A stretch of DNA of 64,000 nt from Streptomyces sp. NBC_01571 (GCF_026339875.1 NZ_JAPEPZ010000001.1:2232001-2296000); one strand, 5' to 3'. Positions 51,483 through 61,290 are shown, numbered from the stretch's first letter. Translations and numbers: made by a program. Notes: generated from the letters alone by a model not told the origin.

Positions 51483-52966
51483 TCCCGGAACACCGACCTC
51501 TTGTACCCAAGAATCTTCATGGCCTCGTCCTTCTTCTTTCCCCCCTCGAATTGACTCATATGGGCCGCCATCGCGGCCGGGTCCTGGACCTTGAGAAGGT
51601 ACTCGGCCATTTCCTCCTTCTTGACCGCTTCACGGAACTCACCCTCGGTCAGCGGGGCCACCCCCTCCTCCAGCGAATCCTTCCGCTCGATCGCGACGAT
51701 GTCGTAGGGTGCGCCCTGCTTCGCGATCCAGCCGTGCTCGGAGCCGGTAGCGCCCTTCGCCAGATACTTCCTCTTGATCCGGATGGTGAGCACGTATCCA
51801 AACCGGGCTTCCGACGCGAATTTGGTCGCTATTTCAGCATCCGTAGAAAATTCGATCAGACTCGCGGTCTCCTCGTTGCGGTGCTGACTCACGTATCCTT
51901 CGACGTGCTCACGCTCGGGCTTCGTAGCGTGCTCGTCAGGTTTCTGGACCATCTTCGGGAGGCTGACGAAAGAGCCGCGAATCACCTCCTTCTGGAGATG
52001 CTTCCTCTGCGTGGGAGTCACACCGCGCTTCAGATAAACTTCCTGTTCGCTGTCCTCGGGCAGCGATGCGATGTGGTCTTCGGCGCTGAGTTCCAGAGGT
52101 TGATCCTGCAGCGCGATCCGTCTGCCGGCCTGGGCCCCCTCCGACTGCTCGCCCTCTTCCATCATCCGCTGCACGGGTTCGTGCATCCGCTGGACGGGAT
52201 CGGGCATCCGCTGCACGGGTTCGTGCGAGCCGTTCGCCGCACGGCGCGGGGCGGTGACGGAGGGGGCGGTCGTCTCACCCGCGGCGTAGGCGTGGCCGTC
52301 CCTCTCCGCTGCCCGTTCGGAGTCCTGCTTCGGGTCGGTGACGGTGACTCCGGCCCCGTTGCCGTGACCCGTCTCCGGCATGCCCTTGAGGTTCTTGTCC
52401 ACATGACTGAGCTCGTGGCCGATCAGCCTCTCGTCCCCTACGGACCCCGCCGAGAGGAAGATGTGGTTGCCGACGGTCATGGCCTGGGCCCCCAGCGCCG
52501 CCGTGGCACGCTGGGCCACCGCGTCACGGTGGACGCGCGTGGAGGAGAGCCCCTCGTTCTGATAGAACGCCCCCGCCTTCGCCACCACCGACGAAGGCAA
52601 CGACTCGCTCGACGAGTTCATGGCCGCGGCGAGCAGGGCGCCCTGCCCTTCCGGGCTGGTGTCCCGCACCCTGCCGCGGACGGGTCCGTCCTCCTCCTCG
52701 GCGCGCGCGACGGTGGCGCCGTCCAAGGAACGCTGCACCGGAGGTTCCTGCGCCTGGTGCCCGCATCCAAGACCGTGCTGATGCCGGTCCTGCGCCCCCG
52801 GATGCCCGGCCTGCCGCAGCATCTCGGCAACCGCCTTGTTCCCGGTATGGCTCTGCAGGGCAAGCATTCGTTGCACCGCCGTTCCGGCGAATGCGGGAGT
52901 CGCTCGCGGGCGCCGAGGTGCCGGCCCTTTCCCCGTCGTGGCGTTCTCTTCACGGGCCAGTCCCAT
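51479..52966 (-). CDS. DUF4157 (eCIS-core) protein with a possible toxin C-terminus
   Basis: A 495-aa protein. Residues ~30-50 carry LALQSHTGNKAVAEMLR, common at the N-terminus of this family; the DUF4157/eCIS-core domain is ~105-205 with the metallopeptidase-like GHELSH. A linker repeats the motif PVQRM (SHEPVQRMPDPVQRMHEPVQ). The C-terminal ~200 residues (SLIEFSTDAEIATKFASEAR, GSEHGWIAKQGAPYDIVAIE) resemble ADP-ribosyltransferase-like toxin folds. Such proteins are payloads or accessory proteins of extracellular contractile injection systems. No eCIS structural gene is in the window. ATG 52966. Confidence 0.7.
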   Translation of the reverse strand: MGLAREENATTGKGPAPRRPRATPAFAGTAVQRMLALQSHTGNKAVAEMLRQAGHPGAQDRHQHGLGCGHQAQEPPVQRSLDGATVARAEEEDGPVRGRVRDTSPEGQGALLAAAMNSSSESLPSSVVAKAGAFYQNEGLSSTRVHRDAVAQRATAALGAQAMTVGNHIFLSAGSVGDERLIGHELSHVDKNLKGMPETGHGNGAGVTVTDPKQDSERAAERDGHAYAAGETTAPSVTAPRRAANGSHEPVQRMPDPVQRMHEPVQRMMEEGEQSEGAQAGRRIALQDQPLELSAEDHIASLPEDSEQEVYLKRGVTPTQRKHLQKEVIRGSFVSLPKMVQKPDEHATKPEREHVEGYVSQHRNEETASLIEFSTDAEIATKFASEARFGYVLTIRIKRKYLAKGATGSEHGWIAKQGAPYDIVAIERKDSLEEGVAPLTEGEFREAVKKEEMAEYLLKVQDPAAMAAHMSQFEGGKKKDEAMKILGYKRSVFRD

Positions 52967-53180
52967 ACGTCTTCCTCCGGCATCAAAGACGACCAACCGC
53001 GTCACGCTCGCACGGAAGCGGCCACGTTCCCAGGGCCGCGGGGGCAGAGTTGCAGCCCCAAAGGCGGTCGTCACCACGTCCGTACGGTCTTCGGCCGAAC
53101 CCCGGCGGCGAAGTGGATCTGCGCCGGCACCCGCCGAAAACGCCCCGCGAGCCCCGTACCGCCGCGCGTGCGCCGGTGGC

Positions 53181-53921
53181 TCACCGGCCTCCGGACACCC
53201 GCAGCACCGCTCCCGTGGCGTACGAGGCGTCGGGCGACATCAACCACGCGACGGCGGCGGCGACTTCCTCCGCCCGGCCGACCCGGCGCAGCGGGATCGA
53301 GGAGGCGGCGCGCTCGGCGCGGCCCGGGTCGCCCATGGCCGCGTGCATCTCGGTGTCGATCATGCCGGGCGCGACGGCGTTGACCCGGATGCCGTCCGGG
53401 CCGAGTTCCTTCGCGAGGCCCACCGTCAGGGCGTCGACGGCGGCCTTCGTGGCCGCGTAGTGGACGAACTCCCCGGGACTGCCGAGGGTCGCCGCCGCCG
53501 AGGACACGTTCACGATGACGCCGCTCCCCCGGGCCGCCATGGACCGGGCGGCCCGCCGCGAACACAGCAGCGTGCCCAGCAGGTTGACGTCCACCACGCG
53601 CCGCAGGTCGGCGGGGTCGGTGTCCGCGAGCCGTCCGAGCGGACCGGTCACACCGGCGTTGTTCACCAGCCCGCTGACGGGCCCGAGACGGTCCGCCGCC
53701 GTGTCGAAGAGCCGCTCCACGTCGTCCGCGTCGGAGGTGTCCACCCGTACCGTGACACAGCGCGACCCCGCCGCACGGACGGCCGTCGCGGTCGACTCCG
53801 CGGCCGCGCCGTCACGCACGTAGCCCACCACCACATCGTGTCCGTCCGCCGCCAGGCGGGCGGAGATCGCGGCGCCGATCCCCCGGCTGCCACCCGTGAC
53901 CACAGTGACCGGGCGTGTCAT
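53181..53921 (-). CDS. Short-chain dehydrogenase/reductase (FabG-like)
   Basis: A 246-aa classical SDR: NAD(P) motif TGGSRGIGAAIS, NNAG segment VNNAGVTGPLGR, catalytic Ser in IVNVSSAAATLG and YxxxK in HYAATKAAVDAL. It reduces a 3-oxoacyl or similar carbonyl; no fatty-acid synthesis neighbours. ATG 53921; divergent from gap with 157 bp between. Confidence 0.85.
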   Translation of the reverse strand: MTRPVTVVTGGSRGIGAAISARLAADGHDVVVGYVRDGAAAESTATAVRAAGSRCVTVRVDTSDADDVERLFDTAADRLGPVSGLVNNAGVTGPLGRLADTDPADLRRVVDVNLLGTLLCSRRAARSMAARGSGVIVNVSSAAATLGSPGEFVHYAATKAAVDALTVGLAKELGPDGIRVNAVAPGMIDTEMHAAMGDPGRAERAASSIPLRRVGRAEEVAAAVAWLMSPDASYATGAVLRVSGGR

Positions 53922-54078
53922 GCGTACCTCCTCCTCGCGGGCACTCCCACATTACGCCCGCTCCCGATCATGACTCCGACCCGCGCACCCCTCCACGACA
54001 CCGGCCGTACACCCCTCGGATGATCAGAACATCGGACGGGTTACCATATGAGCGCCGCCTAGCTCGAAAGATAGACCT

Positions 54079-55524
54079 GTGACTGTCAACGACGACTCGT
54101 TCACCAACTGGAAGACCCGCGAGGAGATCGCGGAGTCGATGATCCCGATCATCGGGAAGCTGCACCGGGAGCGGGACGTCACGGTCCTCCTCCACAGCCG
54201 CTCCTTGGTGAACAAGTCGGTGGTCAGCCTTCTCAAGACCCACCGGTTCGCCCGGCAGATCGCCGGTGCGGAGCTCTCCGTCACCGAGACGCTGCCGTTC
54301 CTCCAGGCGCTGACCACGCTCGATCTCGGGCCCTCCCAGATCGACCTCGGCATGCTCGCCGCGACGTACCGGAGCGACGACCTCGGGCTCTCCGTACAGG
54401 AGTTCACCGCCAGGGCCGTCGCCGGCGCCACCGGCGCGGGCAAGATCGAGCGCCGCGAGCCGCGCGACGTCGTCCTCTACGGTTTCGGCCGCATCGGCCG
54501 GCTCGTCGCCCGCCTGCTGATCGAGAAGGCCGGCTCCGGCAACGGTCTGCGGCTGCGCGCCGTCGTCGTCCGCCAGGGCGGGGACCAGGACATCGTCAAG
54601 CGCGCCTCGCTGCTGCGCCGCGACTCCATCCACGGCCAGTTCCAGGGCACGATCACCGTCGACGAGGCGAACAGCACGATCATCGCCAACGGCAACGAGA
54701 TCAAGGTGATCTACGCCGGCGACCCGAGCGAGGTCGACTACACGGCGTACGGCATCAAGGACGCCATCCTCATCGACAACACCGGCAAGTGGCGTGACCG
54801 CGAGGGTCTGTCGAAGCACCTGCGCCCCGGGATCGACAAGGTGGTGCTCACCGCGCCGGGCAAGGGCGACGTCCCCAACATCGTGCACGGCGTCAACCAC
54901 GACACGATCAAGCCGGACGAGCAGATCCTGTCCTGCGCCTCCTGCACCACCAACGCGATCGTCCCGCCGCTGAAGGCGATGGCCGACGAGTACGGCGTCC
55001 TGCGCGGTCATGTGGAGACCGTCCACTCGTTCACCAACGACCAGAACCTGCTGGACAATTACCACAGCTCCGACCGCCGGGGCCGCTCCGCGCCGCTCAA
55101 CATGGTCATCACCGAGACGGGGGCGGCCTCCGCCGTCGCCAAGGCGCTGCCCGACCTCAAGGCCCCGATCACGGGCAGCTCGATCCGTGTCCCGGTGCCG
55201 GACGTCTCGATCGCCATCCTCAGCCTGCGGCTGGGGCGCGAGACCACCCGCGAGGAGGTCCTCGACCACCTCCGCGAGGTGTCGCTGACCTCGCCGCTCA
55301 AGCGCCAGATCGACTTCACCACCGCCCCCGACGCGGTGTCGAGCGACTTCATCGGCTCACGCCACGCCTCGATCGTCGACGCCGGTGCCACCAAGGTCGA
55401 CGGCGACAACGCGATCCTCTACCTCTGGTACGACAACGAGTTCGGCTACTCCTGCCAGGTCATCCGGGTCGTCCAGCACGTCTCCGGGGTCGAGTACCCG
55501 ACCTATCCGGTGCCGGCCGTCTGA
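54079..55524 (+). CDS. gap: Glyceraldehyde-3-phosphate dehydrogenase with N-terminal extension
   Basis: A 481-aa GAPDH. The NAD domain starts at VVLYGFGRIGRLVARLL (residue ~134), and the active-site Cys is in SCASCTTNAIVPPLKAM. The N-terminal ~125 residues (WKTREEIAESMIPIIGKLHR …) are an extra helical domain; this long form is known in Streptomyces and some other bacteria beside the standard ~335-aa enzyme. GTG 54079. It catalyses oxidative phosphorylation of GAP in glycolysis or the reverse. Confidence 0.92.
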   Translation: MTVNDDSFTNWKTREEIAESMIPIIGKLHRERDVTVLLHSRSLVNKSVVSLLKTHRFARQIAGAELSVTETLPFLQALTTLDLGPSQIDLGMLAATYRSDDLGLSVQEFTARAVAGATGAGKIERREPRDVVLYGFGRIGRLVARLLIEKAGSGNGLRLRAVVVRQGGDQDIVKRASLLRRDSIHGQFQGTITVDEANSTIIANGNEIKVIYAGDPSEVDYTAYGIKDAILIDNTGKWRDREGLSKHLRPGIDKVVLTAPGKGDVPNIVHGVNHDTIKPDEQILSCASCTTNAIVPPLKAMADEYGVLRGHVETVHSFTNDQNLLDNYHSSDRRGRSAPLNMVITETGAASAVAKALPDLKAPITGSSIRVPVPDVSIAILSLRLGRETTREEVLDHLREVSLTSPLKRQIDFTTAPDAVSSDFIGSRHASIVDAGATKVDGDNAILYLWYDNEFGYSCQVIRVVQHVSGVEYPTYPVPAV

Positions 55525-55720
55525 TCCGGGCTCAGGACCTGGCGTCCGTACCCGACGTCCCGGTCCCGCGCCTCGTCCGGCCCGTGGGGCAGCCGCGTAC
55601 CGAACGCGGTTGCCCCCGGCGCCCGTTCGGCCTTCGCGGGCAGGGGGTGGACGCCGAACCGGGCGGACCGGGGCCGGCGGACGCCCACGGCCGCTGAGGG
55701 TCGTTTTCTATACTGAGCGG

Positions 55721-56716
55721 ATGATCACTGTGCCGCTCAGCGCGCTGGAAGTAGCCATGGTCCAGACGGACGCCGCGGCCGCCGACACGTTGCGCGACAC
55801 CACCGAGTTCGCCCGGCGGCTCGAAGACCTCGGATACCAGCGGCTCTGGTATGCCGAACACCACCACTCCCCCGCCATCGGAGCGTTCCCGCCGGTCGTC
55901 CTGACCGCGCACGCGGCCGCGTCGACCTCGTCCCTCCGTATCGGATCCGGCGGCGTACTCGCCCCGAACCACGCTCCGATCATGCTCGCGGAGCAGTTCG
56001 GCACGCTGGCGGCACTGCACGCGGGCCGGATCGACCTGGGCATCGGCCGCGGACCGGGCACCTTCGACGAGTCCACGGCGCGGGCCCTGCGACGCGGGGC
56101 CGGACCGGCCACCGACGACGAGTACCGCGAAGACGTGTCGGAGACCCTGCGGCACCTGGTGGAGGAGGTCGCACTCGACCCGCTCCCGGAGCCCTGGCTG
56201 CTGTCCTCGAGCACCGCCGGTGCCGCGCTCGCCGCGGAACTGGGGCTGCCGATCGCCTTCGCCCATCACATCCGTCCCGACAACACCCTCGCCGCGCTCC
56301 ACCACTACCGGGAGCACTTCTCCCCCTCCCGCTGGTGCGACCGCCCCCGCGTACTGGTCTGCGTGGAAACGGTGTGCGCCGACACGCGGGAGGAAGCCGC
56401 CCGGCTCGCGGGCCCGATGGATGTCGTCAAGGCCGGACTGCTCAAGGGGCAGGGCGACATCCCCTTTCCCACGCCCGAGCAGGCGGCCGCCCACTCCTTC
56501 ACCGCACCGGAGGCGCGGGCCCTGGCGAGCTTCCGCTCCCACCAGGCACACGGCACCCCCGACACCGTCGCGACCCAGCTGACGGACCTGGCGGACGCGA
56601 CCGGTGCGGACGAACTCATGCTGGTGACACCCGTCTACACGCTGGCCGAGCGCCTGAGGTCCTACGCACTGGTCCGACAGCACGTCATGACGCCGGCGCA
56701 GCAGCTCCCGCAGTAG
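55721..56716 (+). CDS. LLM-class flavin-dependent oxidoreductase (luciferase-like)
   Basis: A 331-aa bacterial luciferase-like monooxygenase: RLEDLGYQRLWYAEHHHSPA at the N-terminus, RIGSGGVLAPNHAPIMLAEQ, HAGRIDLGIGRGPGTFDEST. It resembles MsnO8-type LLM proteins. Uses FMNH2 or F420; substrate unknown. ATG 55721. Confidence 0.85.
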   Translation: MITVPLSALEVAMVQTDAAAADTLRDTTEFARRLEDLGYQRLWYAEHHHSPAIGAFPPVVLTAHAAASTSSLRIGSGGVLAPNHAPIMLAEQFGTLAALHAGRIDLGIGRGPGTFDESTARALRRGAGPATDDEYREDVSETLRHLVEEVALDPLPEPWLLSSSTAGAALAAELGLPIAFAHHIRPDNTLAALHHYREHFSPSRWCDRPRVLVCVETVCADTREEAARLAGPMDVVKAGLLKGQGDIPFPTPEQAAAHSFTAPEARALASFRSHQAHGTPDTVATQLTDLADATGADELMLVTPVYTLAERLRSYALVRQHVMTPAQQLPQ

Positions 56717-56809
56717 ATCGCGGGGTGCGCCGCGGACACTCACGGTCCGGGCGACGAATGTCGCTGCACGCCCCTTGGCTGCGCAGGCCCGGTGGCCAAC
56801 ACTGAGCCG

Positions 56810-57295
56810 ATGACGCAGCGTGTGGAGCTCGCGACCGTGATGGACCGGTTCGCCGTGGACGAACTCGTCACCGAGTACGCGGTGGCCGTCGACGACGGCG
56901 ACTGGGGGGCGTACCGGCGGCTGTTCGCGCCGGACGGCCGCGCGGACTATCGCTCCGCAGGGGGTATCGAGGGGGACGCCGACCAGGTCGCGGGGTGGCT
57001 CGCGCGGAGCATGGAGCTGTTCCCCATGCGCCAGCATCTGATCGTCAACCGACGCGTGCGGTTCGGCGTACTGGACCAGGACAGGGGCGACACGGCCCGG
57101 GTGCGGGCCGACTACGTCAATCCGATGCGCCTCGCGGGCGACGACGGGGTATCCACCGCACCGGACTTCGTGTGCGGCGGCCGGTACGCCTTCGGACTGG
57201 TGCGTACGGAACTCGGCTGGCGCCTGCGCGAGGTGGTCGTCCAGGAGAAGTGGCGCCGCATGCCGCAGCCGCGTCAGGAACCCGCGGTCACCTGA
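56810..57295 (+). CDS. SnoaL-like / nuclear transport factor 2-fold protein
   Basis: A 161-aa protein of the SnoaL_4 type: VDELVTEYAVAVDDGDWGAY, RLFAPDGRADYRSAGG, and HLIVNRRVRF. These small cone-shaped proteins are cyclases, hydratases or isomerases; the role cannot be set. ATG 56810 is preferred to the GTG at 56792. Confidence 0.75.
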   Translation: MTQRVELATVMDRFAVDELVTEYAVAVDDGDWGAYRRLFAPDGRADYRSAGGIEGDADQVAGWLARSMELFPMRQHLIVNRRVRFGVLDQDRGDTARVRADYVNPMRLAGDDGVSTAPDFVCGGRYAFGLVRTELGWRLREVVVQEKWRRMPQPRQEPAVT

Positions 57296-57364
57296 CCGGA
57301 CGCGCCCTGTCGGAGATCGTCCCCGAAGCGCACACTGGAGGCACCACCGGGGAGGGAGGCACCC

Positions 57365-58957
57365 ATGACGAGGTTCGACCGCTGGCTCACCTCCCCCTGG
57401 CGACGTGCGATCGTCGCCGTACTGGCGGGCTCGCTGCCGGTGTTCGCCTTCCCGGCCCCGTCGTGGTGGTGGTTCGCCTACGTCGCCCTCGTGCCCTGGA
57501 TCCTGCTGGCCCGCACCGCCCCGACGGGGAGACGCGCCGCGTACGACGGCTGGTTCGGCGGCCTGGGTTTCATGCTGGCCGTGCACCACTGGCTGCTGCC
57601 CAGCCTCAATGTCTTCACGGTCGTGATCGCGGGACTGCTCGGGACGCTGTGGGCGCCCTGGGGCTGGCTCGTACGACGGTTCCTCGGCGGTGTGCCCTCG
57701 GCGGGGCAGGTCGGGACCGCGCTCGTGGTGCTGCCGTCGAGCTGGCTGAGCGTCGAACTCGTCCGGTCCTGGCAGGGATTGGGCGGACCGTGGGGCCTGC
57801 TCGGGTCGAGCCAGTGGCAGGTGACGCCCGCGCTGCGGCTCGCCTCGGTCGGCGGGGTGTGGCTGCTGAGCTTCCTGGTGGTGGCCGTCAACGTCGCGGT
57901 CGCGGTTCTGACGGCCGTGCGCCGGTCGCGTATGCCCGCCGTCGCCACCGCCGTCACCGGACTCGTCGCCACCGCCGCCGCCACCTCGGCGGCCTGGGTG
58001 TGGTCCCCGCGCCCGGACACCGACAGCCAGGTGCGCGTCGCCGTCGTCCAGCCCGGCGTCATGGGCGGCGGCGCCGGAGCGGGCGCGGAGAAGCGCTTCG
58101 CGCGCGAGGAGGCCCTCACCCGCACACTCGCCGGGCGCCACGTCGACCTCGTCGTCTGGGGCGAGAGCAGCGTAGGAGTCGACCTGGCGGGCCGCCCCGA
58201 CCTGGCGGACCGGATCACCGCCCTGTCCCGCGAGACCGGCGCCGACATCCTCGTGAACGTCGACGCGCGGCGCTCCGACCGGCCGGGGATATACAAGAGT
58301 TCGGTGCTGGTGGGACCGCAGGGACCGACCGGCGCCCGCTACGACAAGATGCGTCTCGTCCCCTTCGGTGAGTACATACCGGCGCGTTCCCTGCTCGGCT
58401 GGGCGACCTCGGTCGGCAAGGCGGCGGGTGAGGACCGCAGGCGCGGCACCGAGCAGGTGGTGATGGACGCCGGGCACGGACTGCGGGTCGGACCGATGAT
58501 CTGCTTCGAGACGGCGTTCCCGGACATGAGCCGGCATCTCGCGCAGGACGGCGCCGAAGTGCTGCTCGCCCAGTCGTCGACCTCGTCGTTCCAGGACAGC
58601 TGGGCGCCCGAGCAGCATGCCTCGCTGGCCGCGCTGCGGGCCGCCGAGACCGGCCGCCCGATGGTGCACGCGACCCTGACCGGCGTCTCCGCCGTCTACG
58701 GGCCGAGCGGCGAGCGGCTCGGCTCCTGGCTCGGCACGGACGCGAGCGAAGCGGCGGTGTACGAGGTGCCACTGGCGCGGGGGGTCACCCCGTACGTCCG
58801 GTACGGGGACTGGCCGGTGCACGGGGCGCTGCTGGTACTGGCGGCGCTGTGCGCCACGGAGGGCGCCCGCGCGCTCAGGCTGCGGCGGACCGCTCCTGGA
58901 CCGCTCGCACCACCCGCTCGCACAGTTCATGAGTCGCCAGTGCGTCCCGGGCGCTGA
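57365..58957 (+). CDS. lnt: Apolipoprotein N-acyltransferase
   Basis: A 530-aa membrane enzyme: about six N-terminal helices (VPWILLARTAP, FMLAVHHWLLPSLNVFTVVI …) and a periplasmic nitrilase-fold domain with catalytic Glu in VVWGESSVG, Lys in YDKMRLVPFGEYIP and Cys in MICFETAFPDM. It adds the third acyl chain to lipoproteins. ATG 57365 with GGAGG upstream. The last 83 bp overlap the end of the convergent Gfo/Idh gene. Confidence 0.92.
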   Translation: MTRFDRWLTSPWRRAIVAVLAGSLPVFAFPAPSWWWFAYVALVPWILLARTAPTGRRAAYDGWFGGLGFMLAVHHWLLPSLNVFTVVIAGLLGTLWAPWGWLVRRFLGGVPSAGQVGTALVVLPSSWLSVELVRSWQGLGGPWGLLGSSQWQVTPALRLASVGGVWLLSFLVVAVNVAVAVLTAVRRSRMPAVATAVTGLVATAAATSAAWVWSPRPDTDSQVRVAVVQPGVMGGGAGAGAEKRFAREEALTRTLAGRHVDLVVWGESSVGVDLAGRPDLADRITALSRETGADILVNVDARRSDRPGIYKSSVLVGPQGPTGARYDKMRLVPFGEYIPARSLLGWATSVGKAAGEDRRRGTEQVVMDAGHGLRVGPMICFETAFPDMSRHLAQDGAEVLLAQSSTSSFQDSWAPEQHASLAALRAAETGRPMVHATLTGVSAVYGPSGERLGSWLGTDASEAAVYEVPLARGVTPYVRYGDWPVHGALLVLAALCATEGARALRLRRTAPGPLAPPARTVHESPVRPGR

Positions 58958-59786
58958 GCACCTTGCCCGCGCGTACGGCGTCGAGGAAGACGAGCACACC
59001 CTGCTCGATGCCGCGCTGGCGGGCCACCGGCACCCAGTCCCCGCGCCGTCGCACGCTGGGCTGCCCCTTGTGGTCGATCACCTCGGCGAGGTTGAGCACC
59101 TGACGCTTGGTGTCCTGGCCGGACACCTCGAGGATCTCCTCCGCCGAGCCGCTGAGCCGGTTCATCACACCGAGCGCGGTGAAGCCGTCGCCCGCGAGCT
59201 GGAGTACGACGTGGTGGAGCAGTCCGCCCTCGACGCGGGCCCGTACCGTCACGTCGTCGACCGGCCCCGGCGCCAGGAACCGCAGGGTGTCCACGACGTG
59301 GATGAAGTCGTCGAGGATCATCGTGCGCGGCGCCTCGGGCAGTCCTATGCGGTTCTTCTGCATCAGGATCAGCTCACGCGGATGCTCCAGGCACTGCGCG
59401 TACCCAGGTGCGTGGCGCCGGTTGAAGCCGACCGCGAGGCTGACGTCGCGTTCCTCCGCGAGCCGGACCAGTTCCTCCGACGCGTCGAGTTCGTAGGCGA
59501 GCGGCTTGTCGACGAACGTCGGTACGCCCGCCTCCAGGAGCCGCGCGACGATCTCGGGGTGCGCCACGGTGGCCGCGTGCACGAACGCCGCGTCGAGATC
59601 CTGGGCCAGCAACTCCGTCAGGTCGGTGTGCCGCTGCCCCTGGGGAAGGTGGAGGCCGTCGGCGACCCGGGCGAGCGTCACGGACGTCCGGGTCTGCAGA
59701 TGCAGCTCGACCCCCGGCTGGACCCCGAGCACCGGCAGGTACGCCTTCTGCGCGATGTCGCCGAGTCCGATGCAGCCGACCTTCAC
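58875..59786 (-). CDS. Gfo/Idh/MocA-family oxidoreductase
   Basis: A 303-aa NAD(P)-dependent oxidoreductase: Rossmann KVGCIGLGDIAQKAYLPVL, VHAATVAHPEIVARLLEAGV, and the EKP-like motif FVDKPLAYELDASEELV. Substrates of the family are sugars and inositols. GTG 59786 with GGAGA upstream. Confidence 0.85.
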   Translation of the reverse strand: MKVGCIGLGDIAQKAYLPVLGVQPGVELHLQTRTSVTLARVADGLHLPQGQRHTDLTELLAQDLDAAFVHAATVAHPEIVARLLEAGVPTFVDKPLAYELDASEELVRLAEERDVSLAVGFNRRHAPGYAQCLEHPRELILMQKNRIGLPEAPRTMILDDFIHVVDTLRFLAPGPVDDVTVRARVEGGLLHHVVLQLAGDGFTALGVMNRLSGSAEEILEVSGQDTKRQVLNLAEVIDHKGQPSVRRRGDWVPVARQRGIEQGVLVFLDAVRAGKVLSARDALATHELCERVVRAVQERSAAA

Positions 59787-59906
59787 GAGGTCTCCTTCGT
59801 TCGCCGATGCGGGCCTGGTCAGAAGCATACGGGCGTCACGGATGCCACCGGTTCCGGGAGGTAAATCCCGTGGCGGCCACCGGCCCCGTCCATGGAAGAT
59901 GCGGGC

Positions 59907-60419
59907 ATGACAATCAAGCGCACCAAACCCGCCACCGACGCCGGCGAACGAGCCATGCTGGAGGGCTGGCTCGACCACCACCGCCAGACCCTTGAGGCGA
60001 AGTGCGAGGGCCTGGACGACGCGCAGCTGAGGACCGCCTCGGTCAAGCCGTCCGAGCTGTCCCTGCTCGGTCTGGTGCGGCACATGGCGGAGGTGGAACG
60101 AAGCTGGTTCCGCCGGGTTCTGGTGGCCGACGACGCGGGCCCGATCTACTACAGCGACGAGGACCGGGACGGGGAGTTCCATCTCACCGAGGCGGACACC
60201 TGGGACGAGGCGTACGCCACCTGGCAGGCAGAGATCGCGGTCGCCCGGGTCAACGCGGCCCGCTTCGCGCTGGACGACACCACCGAGGGCAGGAGCAGGT
60301 TCACCGAGGCCCCGCTCAACCTGCGGTGGATCTACACCCACATGATCGAGGAGTACGCCCGTCACAACGGTCACGCCGATCTGATCCGTGAGCGGATCGA
60401 CGGAACCACCGGCGAGTAG
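59907..60419 (+). CDS. DinB-family (DUF664) protein
   Basis: A 170-aa four-helix protein with metal-binding histidines in GLVRHMAEVERSWF and YARHNGHADLIRERI, the DUF664 variant of the DinB/mycothiol-dependent S-transferase superfamily. Possibly a mycothiol- or bacillithiol-type transferase. ATG 59907. Confidence 0.85.
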   Translation: MTIKRTKPATDAGERAMLEGWLDHHRQTLEAKCEGLDDAQLRTASVKPSELSLLGLVRHMAEVERSWFRRVLVADDAGPIYYSDEDRDGEFHLTEADTWDEAYATWQAEIAVARVNAARFALDDTTEGRSRFTEAPLNLRWIYTHMIEEYARHNGHADLIRERIDGTTGE

Positions 60420-60589
60420 GACGTGCCGGGCGCCGCGAGGCAGGCGGGACATGCGCAACACGCTCGGGTGCCGCCGCGGGTCATCCTGCGGCCGCCGGCA
60501 CCCGCCGGAGGAGCGGAAGGATCACCCGTGCGGGGCATCCTGCGCTTGTCGGCTCCCCAAAGCGGCCCGGACGCAGCAGAGTTGCGCCC

Positions 60590-61063
60590 GTGCATCGAAC
60601 GACGACGACCGCGACGCTCCTGGTCACCGTGGCGGTCACCGCCCTCGCCGGCTGTGTGACCGTCCAGCGGCCCTCCACTCCCGGCCCGCCACCCGCTCCC
60701 TCCCCGTCGTCGCCGCGTCCGGACGACAGAGCCGGGGAGCGGGTCGTGCAGGCTCCGGCGCGGGAGGCGCTCGAGCTCGTCGGACCGCCGCGGAAGCCTT
60801 CAGCGGGACCGTCCCGTGCCGCGGCACGACAACACCCCGCTGCGCCCGCCCAGGCCGCACCTCGGGTGCCCGCCCCACGCCACGCCCCCGTCGCGCCGCA
60901 CCTCCAGCCGAAGCCGCACCGGCCCGCCCACCACGCCGCCGCACCGTCCCCGGCTGCGAAGCCGCCGAAGGTCCAGGACGTGTGCGCCCTCGGCAGGAAG
61001 TACGGGGGGTGGAAGCCGGGCAGTCCCGAGGCGGTCATCTGCAAGGGAACGTACGGGAATTGA
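60590..61063 (+). CDS. Proline-rich putative lipoprotein
   Basis: 157 aa from GTG 60590. A signal peptide with lipobox (TALAGCVTV) is followed by ~95 residues rich in Pro/Ala/His and a conserved-looking end, VQDVCALGRKYGGWKPGSPE then AVICKGTYGN. Such tails with two cysteines occur in small Streptomyces exported proteins. Function unknown. Confidence 0.65.
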   Translation: MHRTTTTATLLVTVAVTALAGCVTVQRPSTPGPPPAPSPSSPRPDDRAGERVVQAPAREALELVGPPRKPSAGPSRAAARQHPAAPAQAAPRVPAPRHAPVAPHLQPKPHRPAHHAAAPSPAAKPPKVQDVCALGRKYGGWKPGSPEAVICKGTYGN

Positions 61064-61135
61064 CCCGCCCGTCGCCCAGCCTCCGGCCTCGGCCCCCAGA
61101 GGCCCCGTGCCCCACGACCGGCAGCCCCCTCCGAC

Positions 61136-61290
61136 GCCACCATGTCCGACGCCACCACGTCCGGCGGCACCATGTCCGACGCCACCACGTCCGACGCCAC
61201 CACGTCCGGCGGCACCATGTCCGACGCCACCACGTCCGGCGGCACCATGTCCGACGCCACCACGTCCGGCGGCACTACGCCCGGTGACGT
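61136..61290 (+). repeat. 15-bp tandem repeat array
   Basis: About ten units alternate between GACGCCACCACGTCC and GGCGGCACCATGTCC (positions 61136-61285), with decay at the right end. Phase is a multiple of three, so one frame reads repeats of SDATT and SGGTM (ATG 61142 to a stop at 61388); no ribosome-binding site or homology supports translation. It lies 73 bp after the lipoprotein gene. Confidence 0.8.

Noticed and set aside
51479..53080. Extracellular contractile injection system locus
   Set aside because: Only the DUF4157 protein is present; no sheath, tube, baseplate or AAA+ gene flanks it.
61136..61290. CRISPR array
   Set aside because: Units are 15 bp in direct tandem with no unique spacers and no cas genes nearby.
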